Translations under genes and position numbers: made by a program
The notes under the pieces: model-generated
What the model was told of the DNA's origin: nothing
Databases searched by the model: none
Seen by the model: only the letters and a program-made list of their open reading frames with translations
In this document: piece by piece, positions 23,373 through 30,608 of the stretch
Layout: each line of letters starts with the position of its first letter
Position numbering within the stretch: the stretch's first letter is position 1
Assembly (NCBI GenBank): GCA_031551755.1
Contig: JAVBNE010000120.1
Span: 1-32,711 of the forward strand
Length of the DNA: 32,711 bases
From: JAVBMU01 sp031551755
GTDB lineage: Bacteria > Actinomycetota > Actinomycetes > Actinomycetales > Cellulomonadaceae
Reading direction: 5' to 3'

Positions 23373-25055
23373 GTGCACCTGGTCGCCGAGGAGGTCGCGT
23401 TCGCCTATCCGGGGTGGCCGGTCCTGGCACATGTGAACCTGCGGGTCTCGGCGGGCCACCGGGTCGGGTTGGTCGGTGAGAACGGCACCGGCAAGACGAC
23501 GCTGCTCCGGATACTGGCGGGCGACCTGGCCCCGGCGAGCGGCTACGTCCGGCGTATCGGCACCCTTGCCGTCGTCGAGCAGGAGTTGGTGCCCCGCCTC
23601 GGCCAGACGGTCGGGAATCTGGTCAACGAATCCCTCGCGAGTCTGCGTGCGGTGGCCGCGGAACTGGAGGCGGCCGCAGAGGCGGTGGCCTCCGGAACGG
23701 ACGCGCCGTCCGAAACCGGCTCGGCCCGCAGCGTTGACCGCTCCGGGCCGTCGTCGGACGACTGGGATGACCTCGCGCAGCTCTTGGCCCGCGCCGAACA
23801 CTTGGCGGTCTGGGATGCGGACCGGCGGGTCGAGGTGGCCCTGGCGAGGCTGGGCGCCTGCCGGGACCGCGGCCGGAAGCTCGCTGACCTCTCGGTGGGC
23901 GAGAGATACCGGGTGCGATTGGCCTGCCGTCTCGCCGAACGCGCGGATCTGCTCCTGCTCGACGAGCCGACCAACCACCTCGATGCGGCCGGCATCGAGT
24001 TCCTGACGGGGGAGCTGCTGGCGTGGCGGGGCGCAGTCGTGATGGTCACCCATGACCGCCAGCTCCTGGACGACGTCGTCACCGAGATCCTCGACCTCGA
24101 CCCCTCCATGACGGGGGTGCCCGTGCTCTACGGTCAGCCCGGCTACCTGTCCTATCGGTTCACCAAGAACCAGGCCCTGCATCGCTGGCGGCAGCGCTAC
24201 CGTTCTGAGACCAAGCGGGCCGAGGCGCTCGCGGCCCGGCTTGACGACTCCTATGAGGGTCTGTCCGACGAGTGGCGGCCCGCGAAAGGCAGCCAGAAGC
24301 ACCGTCGGGCGACCCATGCGCGCATCCATGTGAAGGCGGCCGACCGGCTGATCGAGCGGCTGCTGGCCGAGGCAGTCGAGGTGCCGGTGCCGCCCCCGGA
24401 GTTCGTCTTCCCGGAGTTGCCTGCCATGTCCGCCGGGTGGGATCCGGGGATGGCCGTTGTGGAGCTGCGGCACCCCCGGGTGGGATCGGCGTCGGCGCCT
24501 CGGCTCGATCTGCCCGGGACCAGGGTCGCCATCGGTCCGTCCGGGCGGCTGCTGGTCACCGGGCCGAATGGGTCGGGTAAGTCGACATTGCTGGCGGCAT
24601 TGGCGGGGGCCGTGGTGCTGGATCGCGGACATCGCACGGTGGTGCCGAGCGCCCGGATCGGGGTTGTCGCCCAGGAGGGGGCGGCGCAGGGAACCTCGGA
24701 TGAGACAGGGTTTGATGCCTATGCCCGCGAGGCGCTGGCGCTCCTGTCGGCCGGTCGGCTCGACCCCGACCGGCTCGTGCCGATCGCCGGCCTCGGTCTG
24801 CTCAGCGAAGAAAACCTGGACCGGCCGCTCGGTGAGCTCTCCGCCGGTCAACGCCGGCGATTCGACCTGGCCGTGGCGCTGCTGGCCATGCCCCACCTAC
24901 TGATCCTCGACGAGCCGACCAATCACCTGTCGATCGACTTGGTCGACGACCTGACCCGCGCGCTGCAGGTAACCCCGGCGGCCGTCGTCGTGGCAACCCA
25001 CGATCGCCGGATGCAGTCGGACTTCGAGGACTGGCCACGGCTGGAGCTGGGGTAG
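23373..25055 (+). CDS. ABC-F family ATPase (ribosome-associated type)
   Basis: A 560-residue protein with two ATP-binding cassettes and no membrane segments. Cassette 1 has Walker A GENGTGKTT (residues 35-43), signature LSVGER (173-178) and Walker B LLLLDEPTNHLD (about 193-204). Cassette 2 has GPNGSGKST (397-405), LSAGQRRRFDLA and LLILDEPTNHLS (about 510). Between them is a basic helical linker (RWRQRYRSETKRAEALAARL, then KHRRATHARIHVKAADRLIE), the domain that reaches toward the peptidyl-transferase centre in ABC-F proteins. Some members confer antibiotic resistance by ribosome protection and others are housekeeping translation factors; the sequence alone does not decide. The insert in cassette 1 (Ala/Ser/Asp-rich, about 95-140) is unusual. 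The gene converges on the flavodoxin-like gene. Confidence 0.92.
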   Translation: MHLVAEEVAFAYPGWPVLAHVNLRVSAGHRVGLVGENGTGKTTLLRILAGDLAPASGYVRRIGTLAVVEQELVPRLGQTVGNLVNESLASLRAVAAELEAAAEAVASGTDAPSETGSARSVDRSGPSSDDWDDLAQLLARAEHLAVWDADRRVEVALARLGACRDRGRKLADLSVGERYRVRLACRLAERADLLLLDEPTNHLDAAGIEFLTGELLAWRGAVVMVTHDRQLLDDVVTEILDLDPSMTGVPVLYGQPGYLSYRFTKNQALHRWRQRYRSETKRAEALAARLDDSYEGLSDEWRPAKGSQKHRRATHARIHVKAADRLIERLLAEAVEVPVPPPEFVFPELPAMSAGWDPGMAVVELRHPRVGSASAPRLDLPGTRVAIGPSGRLLVTGPNGSGKSTLLAALAGAVVLDRGHRTVVPSARIGVVAQEGAAQGTSDETGFDAYAREALALLSAGRLDPDRLVPIAGLGLLSEENLDRPLGELSAGQRRRFDLAVALLAMPHLLILDEPTNHLSIDLVDDLTRALQVTPAAVVVATHDRRMQSDFEDWPRLELG

Positions 25056-25097
25056 GAGCGAAGGCCGGGCTGATCGGTGTGAGGATGCCCAACGCCC

Positions 25098-25676
25098 TCA
25101 CCATTCTTCGCGGGGGCCGTCATCGAAAATGGCGTCGGCGAAGGGCAGCGCGAGCGACCGTCCCCACTCGTAGGCGCGCTCCAGCGCGCCATCCACGAGT
25201 GGTCCGGCGACACCGTCGACCACGAAGGCGGCCGGTACGTCGAGTGTCCGGAATCCGTGGTCGCGGAGCGTTCGGTAGGCCGCTTTCCCGGCGCATCTGG
25301 GGAGCGGCAGTCGACTGGCACGAGTGTCGAAAGCAGCCGCGAAGGGGGGATTGGAGTGGTACTGCGGCAGGGCGCTCAGCCACTCCCGTAGCCCGGGCGC
25401 ATCTGGATCGGGCGGTGTGCCCATCTCGGGGGTGGCCTGCCGGGAGGCGGACGCCCGGGTGCGGGGGCGGCTCATGCTCAGGTCGTGGGTGGGTCCGCCC
25501 GCCACCAGCAACTGGACATCGCGGGCGAGTCTGGGCCATGGCTTCGACTTGGTGACGTTGATAACCGAAACCCTGGTGATGGTGGCAATACCGTCGGCGA
25601 TCGCCCATGCGATCTTCTCGGAGTTGCCGAACATCGACTCATACGCCACTACGGCAGACCAGTCCCGGGTGTTCAC
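25098..25676 (-). CDS. Flavodoxin-like protein
   Basis: A 192-residue protein starting at a GTG that overlaps the NUDIX gene's stop by 4 bases. The N-terminus AVVAYESMFGNSEKIAWAIA matches the flavodoxin FMN-phosphate loop (S-x-F-G-N-S-E). LLVAGGPTHDLSMSRPRTRA follows, as in flavodoxin-domain proteins related to protoporphyrinogen-oxidase-type flavodoxins. The C-terminal half (RTLDVPAAFVVDGVAGPLVD, ERAYEWGRSLA) keeps the fold. It is expected to bind FMN and carry electrons in the cytoplasm; its partner is unknown. It is the last gene of a four-gene reverse operon. No strong terminator was found in the 42 bases before the convergent ABC-F stop. Confidence 0.85.
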   Translation of the reverse strand: MNTRDWSAVVAYESMFGNSEKIAWAIADGIATITRVSVINVTKSKPWPRLARDVQLLVAGGPTHDLSMSRPRTRASASRQATPEMGTPPDPDAPGLREWLSALPQYHSNPPFAAAFDTRASRLPLPRCAGKAAYRTLRDHGFRTLDVPAAFVVDGVAGPLVDGALERAYEWGRSLALPFADAIFDDGPREEW

Positions 25677-26251
25677 GGCATACGACCGACGAATGCCATG
25701 GCCTGCCTGAGCAGTGTGCCCTGCCCGCCGCGCATCTCCAGCTGGACCTCATCCGTGCAGGCTTGTTCCGGGGTGAGCCAGGCGAGTTCGAGAGCGCCTT
25801 GTTGCGGGCGGCAGTCGCCGGCCACGGGCACGACGTAGGCCAGGGAGACGGCGTGCTGGCGCGGGTCGTGGTAGCTCGTGATTCCGGGGGTCGGGAAGTA
25901 CTCCGCCACCGTGAACGGCTGTGGTGCCGGTGGCACTTGGGGGAGCGCGACCGGGCCGAGGTCCTTCTCGATATGTCGCAGGAGGGCATCGCGGATCCGT
26001 TCGTGGTACAGGACACGACCCGAGATGAGGGATCGGGTCACCATGCCCTCCAGGGAGAGCCGGAGCAACAGACCGACGGAGACGACGTCCCCGGACTCGT
26101 CGACCCGCACCGGAACGGCATCGACATAGACCAGGGGGAGCCGGCGCCTGGCCGAGGCGATCTCCTCCGGGCTCAGCCATCCGGCCGGTGCGACGTTTCC
26201 AGGGGAGAAGTCCTCCGGCGGTTCGGGGAGGAAGTCGGCCGCACTGGTCAT
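25673..26251 (-). CDS. DUF4916 / NUDIX-fold family protein
   Basis: A 192-residue protein starting at the ATG that overlaps the PLP enzyme stop (ATGA). Typical blocks are FLPEPPEDFSPGNVAPAGWL, RRRLPLVYVDAVPVRVDESG, SGRVLYHERIRDALLRHIEK, FTVAEYFPTPGITSYHDPRQ and HAVSLAYVVPVAGDC. These match the actinobacterial DUF4916 family, which adopts a NUDIX-like fold but lacks a standard GX5EX7REUXEEXGU box, so catalysis is uncertain. Longer open frames upstream lie inside the PLP gene in another frame. It is translationally coupled on both sides. Confidence 0.85.
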   Translation of the reverse strand: MTSAADFLPEPPEDFSPGNVAPAGWLSPEEIASARRRLPLVYVDAVPVRVDESGDVVSVGLLLRLSLEGMVTRSLISGRVLYHERIRDALLRHIEKDLGPVALPQVPPAPQPFTVAEYFPTPGITSYHDPRQHAVSLAYVVPVAGDCRPQQGALELAWLTPEQACTDEVQLEMRGGQGTLLRQAMAFVGRMP

Positions 26252-27849
26252 CGAGCGGATCCCGTCGGGTCGTTTGCGGAGTCGTATGCTGAGCCGGCCG
26301 AGTCCGGGTCGGCGAACCGGGCCACCAACTCGATCAGCAGGTGCTCTGCGACCGCATGGGGAAGGGCCTCGACCAGGGCCAACAAGGGTGCTTGCTCCGA
26401 GGGCAGAGCCGGCCCGGTCGCCTCGGCACTGCCCAAGAGTGCGGCCTGTAGAAGTGCCCAGGTGGAGTCGGCGTCGAGAGCGGCGAGCGCCGCTACGAAC
26501 TCTTTCGGCGCCGTCCCGGGGTCGCCGGCGCCCGATGCGCGGAGCAGCCCGGCCAGGATCTGATCTCCCCGTGGCCGCACAGCGCCCCGAACGGCATCCG
26601 CCCCCTGACGCAATGTGCTGATCAGCTCGGGGAGGACCGACCTCGTCACCGGGGTGACCGTCAAGTGGGTCGTGTGCGGCAGCCGGGTGTCGTCGCTCTG
26701 GACGATTCCGGGTTGGGCCTGGATCACGAAACCGAGCTGCCGGGCGGCATCCGACCACAGATGTGGCTCGACCCGACGTTCTTCAGGCACCGTCTCATCG
26801 GTGGCAACCGCGATCAGCGGACCAGTGGGTTGCCCGACGATCCGTAGCCCCTCGATCTCGTTGAGCGCTTCGCGGAGCGCGGTCGTGGCTTCGACGGTGC
26901 GCCGCATGAGGGCGACGTAGCCCTCGCGACCGAGCGCTTGGGTGATCGCCCACGCAGCCGCGAGCGGTCCGGCGGATTTCGAGCCGGGCAGGCCCGCGTT
27001 CACCACGGGATAGCCCGGCCACGCGGTCGTAGCGAAGGCCCCGAACCGCTGGTAGGTACGGTCGCGCATCAACAGGACGGACGCACCTTTCGGCGCGTAG
27101 CCATATTTGTGCAGGTCGGCTGACATGCTGGTCACGCCGGGGACGGCGAAATCGAAGGCCGGGACAGGCCCGCCACCAGCCTCTTCCCAGTAGGGCAGCA
27201 CCCAGCCGCCGACGCAGGCATCGACATGCAGCGGGATGCCCCGGTCGCTAGCGGCCTGCGCCACTGGGACGACCGGGTCGACGACGCCGTGGGGGTATGA
27301 CGGCGCGGAGACCACGGCGAGGGCCACGTCGTCGCCGAGTTCGGCAATCAGGGCGTCGGAGTCGGGCAGGCCGGTTGTGGGGTCGACGGGTACCAGCGTG
27401 AGTGTCAGGTCGAGGTAGGCCGCCGCCTTGTGGAACGCCGCGTGGACCGTCATCGGGGCCACGATCCTCGGCGGCGAGCTCAGTGTGGGGTGGGTGGCCC
27501 GGAAGCTGTCGCGTGCGGTCTTCACCGCCAGGAAACAGCTCTCGGTTCCGCCCGACGTGACCGTGCCCGTGACCTCGGGTCCACCGTGGAGCTGGGTGCG
27601 GGCAAAGGCGACGACCTCGCGTTCCATCACACCCACCGACGTGAAGGTGGTCGGGTCGAGGCCGTTCACGGACTGCACGGCGCGCATCGCGGTGGCGGCG
27701 AGTTCGTCTATCTCCGCGACGTCCGGGTCGTAGACATACGACAGCACGTGCCCGCCGTGCGTGGGCGCGTCGGCGGCGCGCAACGCCGTCAACCGCTCAA
27801 GGACGGCGTCGGTGTTCAACACGGGCAAGCTGCGGCTCACCGCGGTCAT
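26248..27849 (-). CDS. PLP-dependent group II decarboxylase, sphingosine-1-phosphate-lyase-like
   Basis: A 533-residue protein. The fold-type I PLP core is clear: GTVTSGGTESCFLAVKTARD (phosphate loop), MTVHAAFHKAAAYLDL (ring-stacking His), LHVDACVGGWVLPYWEEAGG (Asp to the pyridine N) and SADLHKYGYAPKGASVLLMR with Lys248 as the Schiff-base residue. The His-Lys-Tyr-Gly-x-Ala-Pro-Lys-Gly block is closest to sphingosine-1-phosphate lyases, though aromatic and glutamate decarboxylases share the fold. The substrate is unknown. The core ends near residue 415, and about 115 C-terminal residues (from GADAVRGAVRPRGDQILAGL) are an extra Ala-rich helical region not expected in the family. It overlaps the transporter gene before it and the DUF4916 gene after it by 4 bases each. 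Confidence 0.9.
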   Translation of the reverse strand: MTAVSRSLPVLNTDAVLERLTALRAADAPTHGGHVLSYVYDPDVAEIDELAATAMRAVQSVNGLDPTTFTSVGVMEREVVAFARTQLHGGPEVTGTVTSGGTESCFLAVKTARDSFRATHPTLSSPPRIVAPMTVHAAFHKAAAYLDLTLTLVPVDPTTGLPDSDALIAELGDDVALAVVSAPSYPHGVVDPVVPVAQAASDRGIPLHVDACVGGWVLPYWEEAGGGPVPAFDFAVPGVTSMSADLHKYGYAPKGASVLLMRDRTYQRFGAFATTAWPGYPVVNAGLPGSKSAGPLAAAWAITQALGREGYVALMRRTVEATTALREALNEIEGLRIVGQPTGPLIAVATDETVPEERRVEPHLWSDAARQLGFVIQAQPGIVQSDDTRLPHTTHLTVTPVTRSVLPELISTLRQGADAVRGAVRPRGDQILAGLLRASGAGDPGTAPKEFVAALAALDADSTWALLQAALLGSAEATGPALPSEQAPLLALVEALPHAVAEHLLIELVARFADPDSAGSAYDSANDPTGSAR

Positions 27850-29225
27850 GTAGCACTCTCCAGATCCGGCACGTCGATGTCTTCCCTGCGTAATCCGTAC
27901 TGTAGTAGCGCGATTGCACTGACCACAGTCAACACCGCAGGGACCGCGGAGAACCCGAGGGCAATCGCATCGTGTACCCGCGGTGACTGGTCCACGAAGT
28001 CCGCGGCTGAGGACGACACGTAGCCGGCGACCGCGAGAACGCCGGCCCAGAGGCCGCCGCCCAGGGCGAGTCCGGCGGTCTCACCGGCTGTCCACGCCCC
28101 GCTGAATGAACCACCGCGACCACCCGAGGTGCGAGTGTCCAGCGCGATGACATCCGAGAGCATTGCCATCGGGAGCGCCTGCATGCCAGCGTAGGCGACT
28201 CCGGCAAGGGCGGTGGGTCCATAAACCCAGGCCCCGGGTGCCCAAAGCAGCGGGATCATGCTCGCGGTCGCGACGGCGAAGAGGGCGGTGGCGGCGAGGA
28301 AGCTCAGCTCCTTGCCGAATCGCGCCGACAGTTTGGTCCAGATGGGCATGAAGATCAGCGCGGGTGCGATGAGCGAGGCGAAGAGGAACGTCGTGGCGTC
28401 TTGGGAACCGAGTAGGTAGTGGGCGACGTAGCTCGCTCCCGCGAGCATCATGCCGGTGGCCAGCGCCTGAAGGACGAAGGCGGTGAGCAGCATGCGGAAC
28501 GGCCGGCTCCCGCGCAGCACCGCGATCGACTCGCCCCAGGCGCGCCGCCACACGACCCCGAGGGGTTCACGGGCGACGGCCGAGGCGGCGGTCGGGGTGT
28601 GTTGTTGGGCGGAACGGGAGGAGATCAGCATGCCGATCCCGATGACCGCCCCGGCGATGATCGCCATGACCAGGTAACCGGTCAGGGAATCGCCGTCGCC
28701 ACGCAGAATCGGCCCACCGGCCCCGAAGGCCAGGATGGCCACCGCCAAGACGGCCACTCGCCAGGCGAGGAGCCGGGTGCGGCCGTCATAGGAGTCCGAC
28801 AACTCAGCGGGCAGCGCGATGTACGGGACCTGGAAGAGGGCGAAGGCGGTGGTCGCGAGGAGGAAGGACACGAAGGTCCAGATAGCGGCGGTTAGTGGGT
28901 TCGCGGCGGCCGGGACTGCGAATGTGAGGACGAAGAACAGTGGCAGCGTCAGGGCACCGATCGTCATGAAGCGACGCCGGGAACCGGTGCCGGCGAGCTG
29001 ACGGTCACTGGCGGCACCGACCAAGGGCGCCACAATCACATCCCATACCTTGGAAACGGTCAGAATGAGACCTGCTGCAGCCGCCGGGACCGCGACCGCG
29101 TCGGTGAGGTAATAGACAAGGACAAGGCCGGGGAGCGTGGCGAACCCACCGGTGCCGACGGAGCCGACCGCATAAGTGAGAAGAGTGCGACGGGGTAGTG
29201 CTGGTGTGTCGGTATCGCCTGTCAC
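27846..29225 (-). CDS. MFS transporter, GPH (glycoside-pentoside-hexuronide) cation symporter type
   Basis: A 459-residue, 12-helix protein. TLLTYAVGSVGTGGFATLPG, LVLVYYLTDAVAVPAAAAGL and ILTVSKVWDVIVAPLVGAAS followed by DRQ give the MFS_2 N-terminal signature (Y-L-T-D, then K-x-W-D-x-x-x-x-P-x-x-G-x-x-S-D). A central PLGVVWRRAWGESIAVLRGS loop and a second half with IALDTRTSGGRGGSFSGAW match the family. Members import sugars or related solutes with H+ or Na+; here the coupled PLP enzyme may act on the import, which is inference. It is the first gene of the operon and starts with a GTG six bases after a TAGGCT box. Confidence 0.88.
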   Translation of the reverse strand: MTGDTDTPALPRRTLLTYAVGSVGTGGFATLPGLVLVYYLTDAVAVPAAAAGLILTVSKVWDVIVAPLVGAASDRQLAGTGSRRRFMTIGALTLPLFFVLTFAVPAAANPLTAAIWTFVSFLLATTAFALFQVPYIALPAELSDSYDGRTRLLAWRVAVLAVAILAFGAGGPILRGDGDSLTGYLVMAIIAGAVIGIGMLISSRSAQQHTPTAASAVAREPLGVVWRRAWGESIAVLRGSRPFRMLLTAFVLQALATGMMLAGASYVAHYLLGSQDATTFLFASLIAPALIFMPIWTKLSARFGKELSFLAATALFAVATASMIPLLWAPGAWVYGPTALAGVAYAGMQALPMAMLSDVIALDTRTSGGRGGSFSGAWTAGETAGLALGGGLWAGVLAVAGYVSSSAADFVDQSPRVHDAIALGFSAVPAVLTVVSAIALLQYGLRREDIDVPDLESAT

Positions 29226-29231
29226 GGCCCC

Positions 29232-29237
29232 AGCCTA
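29232..29237 (-). promoter_or_regulatory. -10 box of a leaderless promoter (transporter operon)
   Basis: On the reverse strand TAGGCT, 6 bases (GGGGCC), then the GTG at 29225. It would drive the four-gene reverse operon down to 25098. Confidence 0.55.
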
Positions 29238-29338
29238 GGTCGCCAGGCGAGAATGCGCGGACCGACGCGGGGGGCGGGGAATAAACCGGCCGGCACGGAC
29301 GCTCCACCAGGAGCATTCAAACCGCCCAGGAGGACAGC

Positions 29339-29707
29339 ATGGCAACCGTGACCTTGACGGAGTCGAACTTCCAGAAGACAGTCGCCGAGAACAACATCGT
29401 GCTGGTCGACTTCTGGGCCGACTGGTGCCCCCCGTGTCGAGGGTTCGGCCCGGTCTTCGAGGCATCATCCGAGGCGAACCCGGACATCGTGCACGGCAAG
29501 GTCGACACGGAGGCGGAGCCCGCGCTGTTCGCGGCGACCGGGAGCACGTCGATCCCCACGATCATGGCCTTCCGCGAAGGCGTCCTGGTCTTTTCGCAGG
29601 CGGGCGCCCTGCCGGCCCCGACCTTGGCGCAGGTTGTTGACGCGGTCAAGGGCCTGGACATGGACGAGGTCCGTCAGCAGATTGCGGCGGGGAAGGCGCA
29701 GGCGTAG
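29339..29707 (+). CDS. Thioredoxin with WCPPC active site
   Basis: A 122-residue thioredoxin fold: VTLTESNFQKTVAENNIVLV, then DFWADWCPPCRGFGPVFEAS with redox Cys30 and Cys33, and the cis-Pro segment SIPTIMAFREG. The active site is W-C-P-P-C rather than the W-C-G-P-C of standard thioredoxins, which should shift its redox potential and partner choice. The C-terminus is about 15 residues longer than E. coli thioredoxin (DEVRQQIAAGKAQA). There is no signal peptide. The ATG has AGGAGG 5 bases upstream, a strong conventional start unlike the leaderless genes around it. Peroxiredoxin Bcp is encoded about 1 kb away and could be a partner. Confidence 0.92.
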   Translation: MATVTLTESNFQKTVAENNIVLVDFWADWCPPCRGFGPVFEASSEANPDIVHGKVDTEAEPALFAATGSTSIPTIMAFREGVLVFSQAGALPAPTLAQVVDAVKGLDMDEVRQQIAAGKAQA

Positions 29708-29741
29708 GGGGCAGAACGCTGCCCACACCCCGTCCGCTCGT

Positions 29742-29777
29742 TAGGCTGGTCAGGAGCCGACGACGACCCGTCGGCTC
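29742..29777 (+). promoter_or_regulatory. Candidate -10 box and 5' stem-loop before the cupin gene
   Basis: TAGGCT at 29742-29747 predicts a transcript start near 29754. That is the first base of a perfect 9-bp stem, GAGCCGACG (29754-29762) and CGTCGGCTC (29769-29777), with a 6-base loop. Either the cupin mRNA starts with this hairpin, or it is the thioredoxin terminator. There is no T-run. Confidence 0.45.
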
Positions 29778-29805
29778 GCTCCGATGACAGAGAGCGGGTG
29801 CTGAT

Positions 29806-30219
29806 ATGACCATTCCCACCGACCCCGGCGCAGTGCCGCACGTCTTCGACGTCGAGGCGGCGACACTCGAGAACGAGCTGTATCGCCAGACACTGTGGAC
29901 CGGTACACAGCTCCAATTGACCGTCATGGCCATCCCATCCGGTCAGGACGTCGGTCTCGAGGTCCACGACGATCACGACCAGTTCCTGCGGGTCGAGGGC
30001 GGAACCGGCACCGCGTACCTCGGCGAGTCCAAGGACGCGATGACCACGTACGAGGTCGCAGACGGCTCCGCCGTCTTCATTCCCGCCGGTTACTGGCACA
30101 ACCTTGTGAACTCCGGTGACCAACTGCTCAAGTTGTACTCGATCTACGCTCCGCCCGAGCACCCCCAGGGTGCGATCCACGTGACCCAGGCGGAAGCCAT
30201 GGAGGCGGAGGGGCACTGA
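29806..30219 (+). CDS. Cupin-domain protein
   Basis: A 137-residue single-cupin protein. Motif 1 is EVHDDHDQFLRVEGGTG (H-x2-H, then E) and motif 2 is GSAVFIPAGYWHNLVNSG (P-x-G-x2-H-x3-N), giving the usual three His and one Glu metal site. The C-terminal tail YAPPEHPQGAIHVTQAEAME is common in bacterial cupin_2 proteins found beside stress or sugar genes. The metal and substrate are unknown; possible roles range from isomerase to dioxygenase or sensing. The start ATG has only a weak GAGCGGG site 9 bases upstream. Confidence 0.9.
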   Translation: MTIPTDPGAVPHVFDVEAATLENELYRQTLWTGTQLQLTVMAIPSGQDVGLEVHDDHDQFLRVEGGTGTAYLGESKDAMTTYEVADGSAVFIPAGYWHNLVNSGDQLLKLYSIYAPPEHPQGAIHVTQAEAMEAEGH

Positions 30220-30275
30220 GAGTTGGCGGTGGTCGTCGTGGCTGACGACTTCGCTTCGATCGCCTAAGCCGTGCT

Positions 30276-30422
30276 CTACCGGCTCGCGCTGGGGCGGTAG
30301 ACGTCGGCGCGGTGATCGATCCGGACCACGAGCGAGACCTTGGTGACGTGGTTGAGTTCGATCAGGACTCGGTAGTCGCCGCGGCGTGCCGAGCGCAAGC
30401 CTTCGAGTCCGTAACGCAGGTC
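30276..30422 (-). pseudogene. RelE/ParE-family toxin, 3' fragment only
   Basis: On the reverse strand the frame reads LRYGLEGLRSARRGDYRVLI, then ELNHVTKVSLVVRIDHRADV and YRPSASR before TAG. The G-L-R-S-A-R-x-G-x-Y-R-V block and R-I-D-H-R-x-x-V-Y are the C-terminal half of RelE toxins. About 48 of the usual 85-90 residues remain. Upstream, the frame runs into sequence of an unrelated HTH gene remnant on the other strand and then tRNA-Leu, and no antitoxin gene is present. It is a broken gene that ends exactly where a repeated segment begins. Confidence 0.75.
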
Positions 30423-30460
30423 CTCGACGTCTCCTTCGACTGGCTGTTCGGCAAAGCAGA
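30422..30460 (-). repeat. 39-bp inverted repeat, copy 1 (beside tRNA-Leu)
   Basis: Reading the reverse strand away from tRNA-Leu, 39 bases are identical to 31669-31707 on the plus strand. The similarity continues imperfectly through the terminator hairpin back to the tRNA 3' end. Confidence 0.9.
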
Positions 30461-30482
30461 GACCCCCACCCGGTGTCGGTGA
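30423..30482 (+). pseudogene. XRE-type HTH gene remnant, copy beside tRNA-Leu
   Basis: The plus strand encodes LDVSFDWLFGKAETPTRCR and then TGA. LDVSFDWLFGK is the typical last helix of XRE/Cro-like repressors, matching the longer copy at 31596-31751. Nothing of the gene remains upstream; the RelE fragment on the other strand abuts it at 30422. The stop is 10 bases from tRNA-Leu. Confidence 0.6.
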
Positions 30483-30489
30483 GGGGTCT
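30451..30489 (-). terminator. Terminator of tRNA-Leu
   Basis: On the reverse strand AGACCCC-T-CACC pairs with GGTGGGGGTCT (11 bp with one bulged T), followed by CTGCTTT. It begins directly at the tRNA CCA end and would also end the opposing HTH remnant. Confidence 0.75.
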
Positions 30490-30573
30490 GGTGCGCGAGG
30501 CGGGACTCGAACCCGCACGTCCGAAGACACCAGGACCTAAACCTGGCGCGGCTGCCAATTACGCCACTCGCGC
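30489..30573 (-). tRNA. tRNA-Leu (anticodon TAG)
   Basis: The acceptor stem GCGCGAG pairs with CTCGCGC, followed by A and an encoded CCA. The D-arm contains AATTGGCAG. The anticodon stem CCAGG/CCTGG encloses TTTAGGT, giving anticodon TAG (codon CUA). A long class II variable arm (GTGTCTTCGGACGT) and a TTCGAGT T-loop fit tRNA-Leu. The gene is 85 bases with CCA. Confidence 0.96.
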
Positions 30574-30581
30574 GCCCCCAT

Positions 30582-30608
30582 AGTCTAGGGGCCGTCAGCT
30601 CGGGTCAA
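30582..30608 (-). promoter_or_regulatory. Candidate promoter of tRNA-Leu
   Basis: On the reverse strand TTGACC (30608-30603) is followed by TAGACTAT. The spacing is 15 bases to TAGACT or 17 to GACTAT. The -35 lies inside the 3' end of the bcp gene. Confidence 0.45.

Noticed and set aside
22836..24896. 686-codon reverse open frame across the ABC-F gene and into DUF3054
   Set aside because: Only its last 141 codons carry protein-like membrane sequence (DUF3054). The rest is antisense to a clear ABC-F gene and reflects high GC; a promoter and start at 23261 explain the real gene.
25079..25101. GTGAGG...CCTCAC hairpin between ABC-F and flavodoxin genes
   Set aside because: Only a 6-bp stem with an 11-base loop and no tail; too weak to call a terminator.
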